Source: Monosporascus cannonballus (lineage: Eukaryota > Ascomycota > Sordariomycetes > Xylariales). Taken from it: a stretch of 64,000 bases of DNA. The position numbers and the translations under genes were made by a program. Location: assembly GCA_004154925.1 (NCBI GenBank), contig QJNS01000254.1:1-64000 (forward strand). The letters run 5' to 3'. Below, one piece after another: positions 58,240 to 64,000 of this stretch. Position 1 is the first letter of the stretch. The number at the start of each line of letters is the position of its first letter. The notes beneath the pieces were generated by a model. The model was not told the origin of the DNA, ran no database searches, and saw only the letters and a list, made by a program, of their open reading frames with translations.

Positions 58240-60523
58240 GGCCTTCGCTGTTCTGTGAGATAGCCTCTCGTTGCCTTAGCGATGTACATTGTGCTGACTG
58301 GCGCAGCTTCACTCGTACCCCTATGCGACACTTGCGCTCCTCACCCACCACCCACTTACCCCATGACGGCCCAATGGGGATACGGACCGGTATGCATACT
58401 TCTTTCGTGCTTCCAGAACATCGACTAATTGATTAGAGATTTCACTTTTTCGATTTGTACTGTACCCTGCTAGGCCGTCAAGCTTTCATGAAGCTGTGAG
58501 TTCGCTCCACCCATATCGTATACCACCGTACCAGCAAACTGAACATTTCATCTAGTGTATTATGATCCTTTGCCAAAGGCGAACTTTACCAAATTATTAA
58601 TAGACAATCTCCAAGCAAAATTTTCGGAGTCATCGGCGGTAACCCACGACAAGGAATAAGGCAGACGTGGAGGTCTGTATGGCGGGTCCTACAGCCTTCA
58701 CTATTCTCCCACATCTTCATTATGCGTCCCTTGCCACCTTTTTCCCAGAGTACTTCCCATTGTGAATGGAAGGATGAATGATGGATGGTATTTCCCGGTA
58801 TTATGATGTCGGTGGACACAGGCAGTCGTGGCGTTATGGCGTTGACTATGCCGGTGGTGGTTTGTTCACACCCCACCTCCGGTTGTTGAGACCAGGAATG
58901 GATCCTGTGTGCTCATTTACCGCCCTTTCTCCTGTAGGTAGCCGCCGCATAGTTAATGTTTTGCGTTGCCTTTTTCCTAAAGAAGTGTCCGATAAGTATA
59001 CGGTTTGGTGAGTTGGCTTGTCACAGGGCGTTATCTTGGTAGATGATATTTCGATGTTGTGTGACTCTTTTCAGTCTGCTCGTTTCCGGTTTTGAGTACT
59101 TCGGTGGATGAATGCTTATCCATTTGAATTTCCGTGCACCGGCCAGCGATATCTCGGCTATTGAAAGGACAATACCTCTTAGTACCGATACAAGCAGCTT
59201 ATTGAGATATCATATTATTCGTTTGGTGAACACCTGTTCTCTTTAATCTTGCACGCCTTGCTTTAGTATCCTCACTTCCCTTGGCTGAGTGAGGCTCGCT
59301 GCTATCGTCTTTCCCAGCTGAGTATTATTCTCGTCTTAAACAATCATAATGGCCACGCAAGCGGCCAGGGCTCTTAGACTTCTATTTTCCTTCTTATGTT
59401 TAGAGCAGTTTGGGAGTAAGTTGACCCTAGACATTAACCTCAGACTGACTGTCCCCTCGAGTTAAAGTTAGCACCACCACCACCGGTGCCAATTCCAATC
59501 GCCAGCTTTTAGAGATGGGTTGATTTCCAGAGTGGACATAATCACTACGACTTCCTGGATGTAACCAGCGGGGGCCTGGTACTGCCATCAAGTCGAGTAC
59601 CAAGGGACACGTAATGCAAGTAGGCTTTAGCCATAATAACTGAGTCACCTCTTGCAACCTAGGTATATCTTAGTGTTATTAGCATCATTATATGCCTATC
59701 CACCTTCCTTTTTAAATAGCCTCAATAAGATTGGGCGTGTTTATTTTTGCGATCAAATAATCGCCTATGATCGTTAGTGGGATATGCATTATTCAGTTTT
59801 TATATTAGTCACTGGGATAATAGGGCCTTTGCTCTTGTAGTGGGTTATCGGATAATAAGCAACTTACTTATCAAGAACGACCTGTTTAACCCTAAACGCG
59901 GGAATAGGTGCAGGCCCCGAGACCAAGTAGCTGTGCTTGCTCTAGTCAGAATGTGAGCGAATCCGGGGAATCAACAAGAAGAGAGGGAGGGGTGCACGTA
60001 TTAATTGGAAGTCGGACATCGCGACCCTGCCGCGGCTCAGTTGGCCAATGAGGAGGCGCTCAGAAGCCGAAAAGGGAAACCGGGCTTACACTTTCTGCCT
60101 ACTGAGACTTGCCCCACCACTTGGCAATTACTTAGGGCCCAGGGCTACGCATAGGTTGTTTTGTTTTCCTCTTTTCTTTTCAGCTTAGTATTTTCGTTAA
60201 ATAAAGGCGATTCAACAACAGCATTGTCTTTGCGAATTCCTTTGCCCTGACAATAGCTATTACAGCGGGTGAGTAACAATCTCCGGAGCCGCTAGAGCGA
60301 CGCAAGCACTCTGAGTACTCTTCAGATGCTTATTTTCCTTTGAGACTTCTCTTCTACTCACTACTTAGAAAATAGAGCCCAACTGGCGCGTACCTCGCGA
60401 ACGCGTGGCTGTACAGCCGCTCACAATCTAGCATTAGTAATACGTGTGCGTGATTGAATCGCACGAATATCAGGAGTTCTTATTGTGCCGTTCTAAATAG
60501 GATGTTAATATACATCTAACGAT
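58240..60523. other. 2.3 kb intergenic region
   Basis: Lies between the Pro/Gln-rich gene and the FAD-monooxygenase, which face each other. AT-rich stretches near 59640-59900 and many stops in all frames. No gene of a recognised family or repeat was found. Confidence 0.5.
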
Positions 60524-61954
60524 CTATTTCAATAGAGGAATGTCCGCGAGGGAGATCTTCTTCGGGGGAAACTCTCTGGTCTGATGGCCCCAAATCACGC
60601 GCCCCACGTTATTAGCCGTGGACGCTGCGATGGATGCCCGAACTGACTTCTGTCCTCGCTCCAGCATTTCATCTCGGTAAGCACCCATCAACTCTTTTAA
60701 GGCCGCTCCAGTCGCCTTGGTATCGCTGATCTGCGATATAGTGTCTGCTAGCTTGATCGAATCCCTCATCGCCTGGACGCCGCTCTCGCCACGGTCTGCG
60801 CACTGTCAGTACATCCGTGCCGGTTTCCAATTAACAATTAAGGGTGAGAGGGGAGAAGGGCCAACTCACACGGCGGCATGCCATGGGCCGCATCCCCCAG
60901 AAGCGTGACCCTCCCTAGCGGCAGACTAGCCTTGTCCAACACCACGGCGCTGGTAACGAACGGCGGCCAAGCAATTCCCCCAGGCTCCGTTAACTCCACA
61001 ACCTCGCGGAACTGCGGCTGCAATCTCGCCACCACCTTACGCGCCATCTCCAGCAGCTTCTCTCTGGAGACTTCTTCGGCTTTGCGGTCAGGGAGCTGGA
61101 ATTCGGGGCTCTCGCTCGACAGATACCAGAAATAGTTGGCGCTGCGGCAATCAGGGAGCACTTTCCCGAGGCCCGCAAATAGCGTTACCCCCGGGCCGGA
61201 GCTATCTGTGTCCGTGGCTACGCGCCAAACGCTGTGGCTTAGTGACAGCTGCCGCTCGAAGGCCTCGCCAGAGAGGACCAGCTCGGCGTGCAGGGTCTCA
61301 AAAGGCAGCACCTTCAAGGGGTCTCGAGTTCCCGTGCGGTCCAACAGGATCCCCCGCACGGCGCTGTGCATGCCGTCGGCGCCCACAAGCAGGCTGCCCG
61401 TGGCCGACGTGCCGTCCGCAAAGTGCGCCGTCACGTTGCCAGCGTCCTCGTCCTCATCGATAGACACGACCCGTTTCTGCCACTGAATGCTAAGTCCGGT
61501 GCTCAGCCACGAGTGCAGGCGCTGGCGGTCCGCGCGAATGATGGACCTATCGCGAGCGCCTACGACGCCCACACGCGAGCCATCGGCATTGTTGTAGTAC
61601 ATCGCCGACGGGGGCAGGTCGAATGGCTGCAGGTGGTCCACCACTTCAATAGGGGGCATATCCGACGACACATTGGCCATAAGCTCATCCAGGACACTGG
61701 AAGAGACGGTGAGTGAGCAGGTTTGCGAGGCATGGCGGTCTGTGATGGTTTCAAAGTGGCCCTTACCCATGGAGGCCAATCCCCCAGCCCTGGGAGCGGG
61801 CGTACTGAGCGTCGCGCTCGAAGATCTCAAACGAGATGCCCCGGTTGCACAGCACCTGTGCGAGGGTAAGGCCGCCTAGACCGGCGCCAATAATAAGCAC
61901 ATGCGGATTAGTTTGGGAGGCCATATTCGTCGTCGTCGTCGTCATCGTCGTCAA
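60524..61954 (-). CDS. FAD-dependent monooxygenase
   Basis: Flavoprotein hydroxylase of the salicylate hydroxylase/zeaxanthin epoxidase type, using FAD and NAD(P)H to oxygenate an aromatic or polyene substrate. Exons 61954-61767, 61696-60870 and 60795-60524 give 428 aa in consistent phase. The Rossmann motif GAGLGG is at residues 23-28, followed by FEIFERD. The DG motif reads LLVGADGMHSAVRG. The GD motif reads VTLLGDAAHGMPPYRGESGVQAM and is split by an intron. Residues 1-10 come from a GTC/GTT repeat; Met at 61924 (MASQ) is the likelier start. There is no membrane segment. It is divergent from a short-chain dehydrogenase, a common tailoring pair in fungal clusters. The substrate is unknown. 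Confidence 0.9.
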
Positions 61955-62741
61955 GGTAATGCTATGAGAGGGGGAATTCTACCGGTGTCAGTAGATGCCA
62001 AAGTTTCTTCAGAGGCCGTGAGAGAAACAATTATCAGTATATATAATACAGCTCTGCGGGTGAGCCCCATCCTGCGTCTTGAAATCGGACATATCGGTTT
62101 TCCGAATGACGATATTAAAACAAGACCATACGAAGGCCGAAGTGCTACCCGGCGCTTTAACTCGAGCAGAGCCGAGCGGAGCCGAGAGTAGGTAGTCGTC
62201 GGTATTATTTTCAGTAACTCGGCTGCCGGCAAAGGTGGGAAGTTATCACCGATGCCGATGCACGACCGGAAAGAGCGGATTCCAGACCGGCCCCGCTTCC
62301 CTCATCATACCGCCGGCCTCATCCATACCCATTAAACCTCAACATCTCAATGGGAGGTGTTGAGTTCTGCGGATACTAGACTAAGACCCAATTATGAACT
62401 TCGTTTCATAACGTCATAAGCCGATTATGGCTCTGTAAAACCATTGTAAGTCCCATACGTTGGCTGCGGATTTAGCTCGGAGCCGGCGCCGAACAGGTTC
62501 TACGCCATGTCACAACCTGTCCTTGGTCTGGCTTCCGAAACGCTCAGGGGCGCGACTATAAATCCTTCGCAACTCCTCGCGCTGTAATCCAACAAGAAGC
62601 ATCTTCTCAAGTTCTTATCGCATTAGTTGCTGGTCCGTAACATCAACTGTACCCAACATACCAACACGTTAGCTCCAACCTCCAACCTCTGACCGGGCAG
62701 CTGCCGTTATCCACTAGAAGTATATCGCAACATCGCGCATC
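61955..62741. promoter_or_regulatory. Divergent promoter of monooxygenase and dehydrogenase
   Basis: About 790 bp between divergent starts. A TATA-like CTATAAAT is at 62556-62563, about 180 bp before the dehydrogenase start. On the other strand an ATTATATATACTG sequence near 62036-62048 lies about 85-95 bp before the monooxygenase start. Repeated GCCGAG/CGGAGCCGAG units near 62168-62188 could be zinc-cluster factor sites, but this is speculative. Confidence 0.5.
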
Positions 62742-63541
62742 ATGACACCGCTCTCAGGCAAGGTCGCTATCGTCACGGGTGCCTCCAGAGGGATCGGCAA
62801 GGGTGCCGCCGAGCGCCTTGCCGCCGACGGCGCCTCGGTGGTGGTTAACTATAACCGCGAGAGCACCGCTGCCAACGAGGTGGTGCAATCCATCGGTGCC
62901 GACCGCGCCCTCGCCGTCCAAGCCGACGCTGGCACCAATGGCCGGCGTTAATAAGCTGGTCAGCGCCACGGTCGAGCGCTTCGGCAAGATCGACATACTC
63001 CTGCTCAACGCCGGCATCCAGCACCTGAAGACGTTTGACACAGTAACCGAGGAGGACTATGATGCTCAGTTTAACCTGAACGTCAAGGGGGCCTTCTTCC
63101 TAGCACAGGTAGGCTAGCTTATGCTTCGGATTAGCAGCACTCTCTCGTGCTAATGTCTTGCAGAAAGCAATGCCATACATGCAACCGGGCGGCAGGATCA
63201 TGTTCGTCTCCTCGGGGATGAATTCGTGGGCAAACGTCACAGAGCAGCACGCCGTGTACGTAATGACCAAGGGGGCCGTCGAGCAGGCCACACGCTCGCT
63301 GTGCAAGGCGCTGGGGCCGAAAGGTATCACAGTTAACACTGTCGCGCCCGGAGCTACCACCACGGACATGTTCTTGGTGGGCAAGAGCAAGGAGGTGCTC
63401 AACGGAATCGCAGCTCTGAGCCCCTTCGATCGTCTTGGCACCCCAAGCGATATCGCCAGTCTCGTGGCATTCTTGGCGTCTGAGGAGTCGAGATGGGTGT
63501 CAGGCCAGACGATTCGGGTCAATGGTGGCATTATGGTGTAA
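62742..63541 (+). pseudogene. Short-chain dehydrogenase with a frame break
   Basis: NAD(P)H-dependent SDR of classical type. Exons 62742-63108 and 63164-63541 would give about 247 aa, the family norm, if one base were absent. The cofactor motif TGASRGIG is at residues 12-19, then LNAGIQ, an active-site Ser in VSSGMNS, Tyr-x-x-x-Lys in YVMTK and VNTVAPGATTTDM. Near 62937-62941 the frame changes: the first frame stops after GTNGRR, while the family pattern resumes one base out with [21 protein letters not shown] short A run (ACCAATGG) is the break point. No intron can explain it. All other family residues are intact, so either the break is recent or it is a sequencing error. The partner monooxygenase is intact. 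Confidence 0.82.
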
Positions 63542-64000
63542 GGAGCTACAGGGAATTATTTAACCATCAACTAGGTTAGATATTGAGCAGTCGTAGGAAA
63601 TATTGCGCTCTTTTAGTATCTATCGAGTATCAGAATCGTAAAGTGTGGTAAATATCATCTATTTATATGAGAGCTTGCCCTTTAAGTTGAACATAATCAC
63701 CGCCCTCAGAAAATCCTAAACCTACGATATGCAGGACTTTCAGATTTACGTCGTAAATGGGTTTTCTAACCCGTGCCGTACCACCGAAAAACGGGTTAGC
63801 GACAGACTAATTTACACCATAGTACTACGGTCCATATATCAGAAGCATGCCATACATAGAACTTTCGTCGTTTGGCAGCGGACGATTAGAATTACTATAC
63901 AGATAATGTCTAAGCTCGTACGACATGGGGCAGCCGACGGTAGAAGAATCTCAACCAGGAACGCTCTAAGAAGCCTAAAACTTAGTATGTATATTAATTA
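63542..64000. other. Downstream region of the dehydrogenase
   Basis: About 460 bp, AT-rich, with no supported coding frame. It contains a 9-bp inverted repeat at 63766-63799. The window ends here. Confidence 0.5.
63766..63799. repeat. Inverted repeat CTAACCCGT/ACGGGTTAG
   Basis: CTAACCCGT (63766-63774) and ACGGGTTAG (63791-63799) are perfect 9-bp arms around a 16-nt loop. It could form a hairpin, be a transcription end signal, or be a palindromic factor site. Confidence 0.6.

Overview
This 64 kb window comes from the nuclear genome of a filamentous ascomycete (Pezizomycotina, probably Sordariomycetes). The evidence is short introns of about 50-160 nt with GTRNGN donors and CTAAC/CTGAC-like branch sites, one-copy genes 0.3-2.7 kb apart, a multidomain highly reducing polyketide synthase (HR-PKS), and fungal orthologues such as RSE1, MSS51, TIM23, SIP3/LAM and TRM732/THADA. 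No species is named because nothing in the sequence decides it. Exon boundaries were worked out by hand from reading frame, splice signals and family conservation.

Region 1 (1-9.7 kb) is a specialised-metabolism island. An HR-PKS on the minus strand runs off the left edge: KS, AT, DH, C-methyltransferase and most of the ER are visible, while KR and ACP lie outside. It is divergent from a LaeA-like SAM methyltransferase assembled here from nine exons. Region 2 (9.7-19.6 kb) is gene-poor. It contains one sure gene, the translational GTPase RBG1/DRG1 in seven exons.

Region 3 (19.6-58.2 kb) is a dense housekeeping block. In order it holds a CENP-B/HTH DNA-binding protein, a PXA-domain protein split by an unusual 1.5 kb intron with an assembly gap, MSS51, RSE1, a zinc-ribbon/LysM/UBA-like protein, a SIP3-type BAR-PH-VASt protein, a DUF3074 coiled-coil protein, TRM732/THADA, TIM23, a gene with two in-frame stops, a two-exon hypothetical gene, and a Pro/Gln-rich protein with a conserved C-terminus.

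Region 4 (60.5-63.5 kb) is a divergent FAD-monooxygenase and short-chain dehydrogenase pair, a typical tailoring arrangement; the dehydrogenase has a one-base frame break.

No tRNA, rRNA, CRISPR array or intact transposon was recognised. The most notable items are the PKS/methyltransferase pair, micro-exons in the methyltransferase, the giant gap-bearing intron, the two-TAG pseudogene with RIP-compatible changes, and the frame break in the dehydrogenase. No clearly new system was found.
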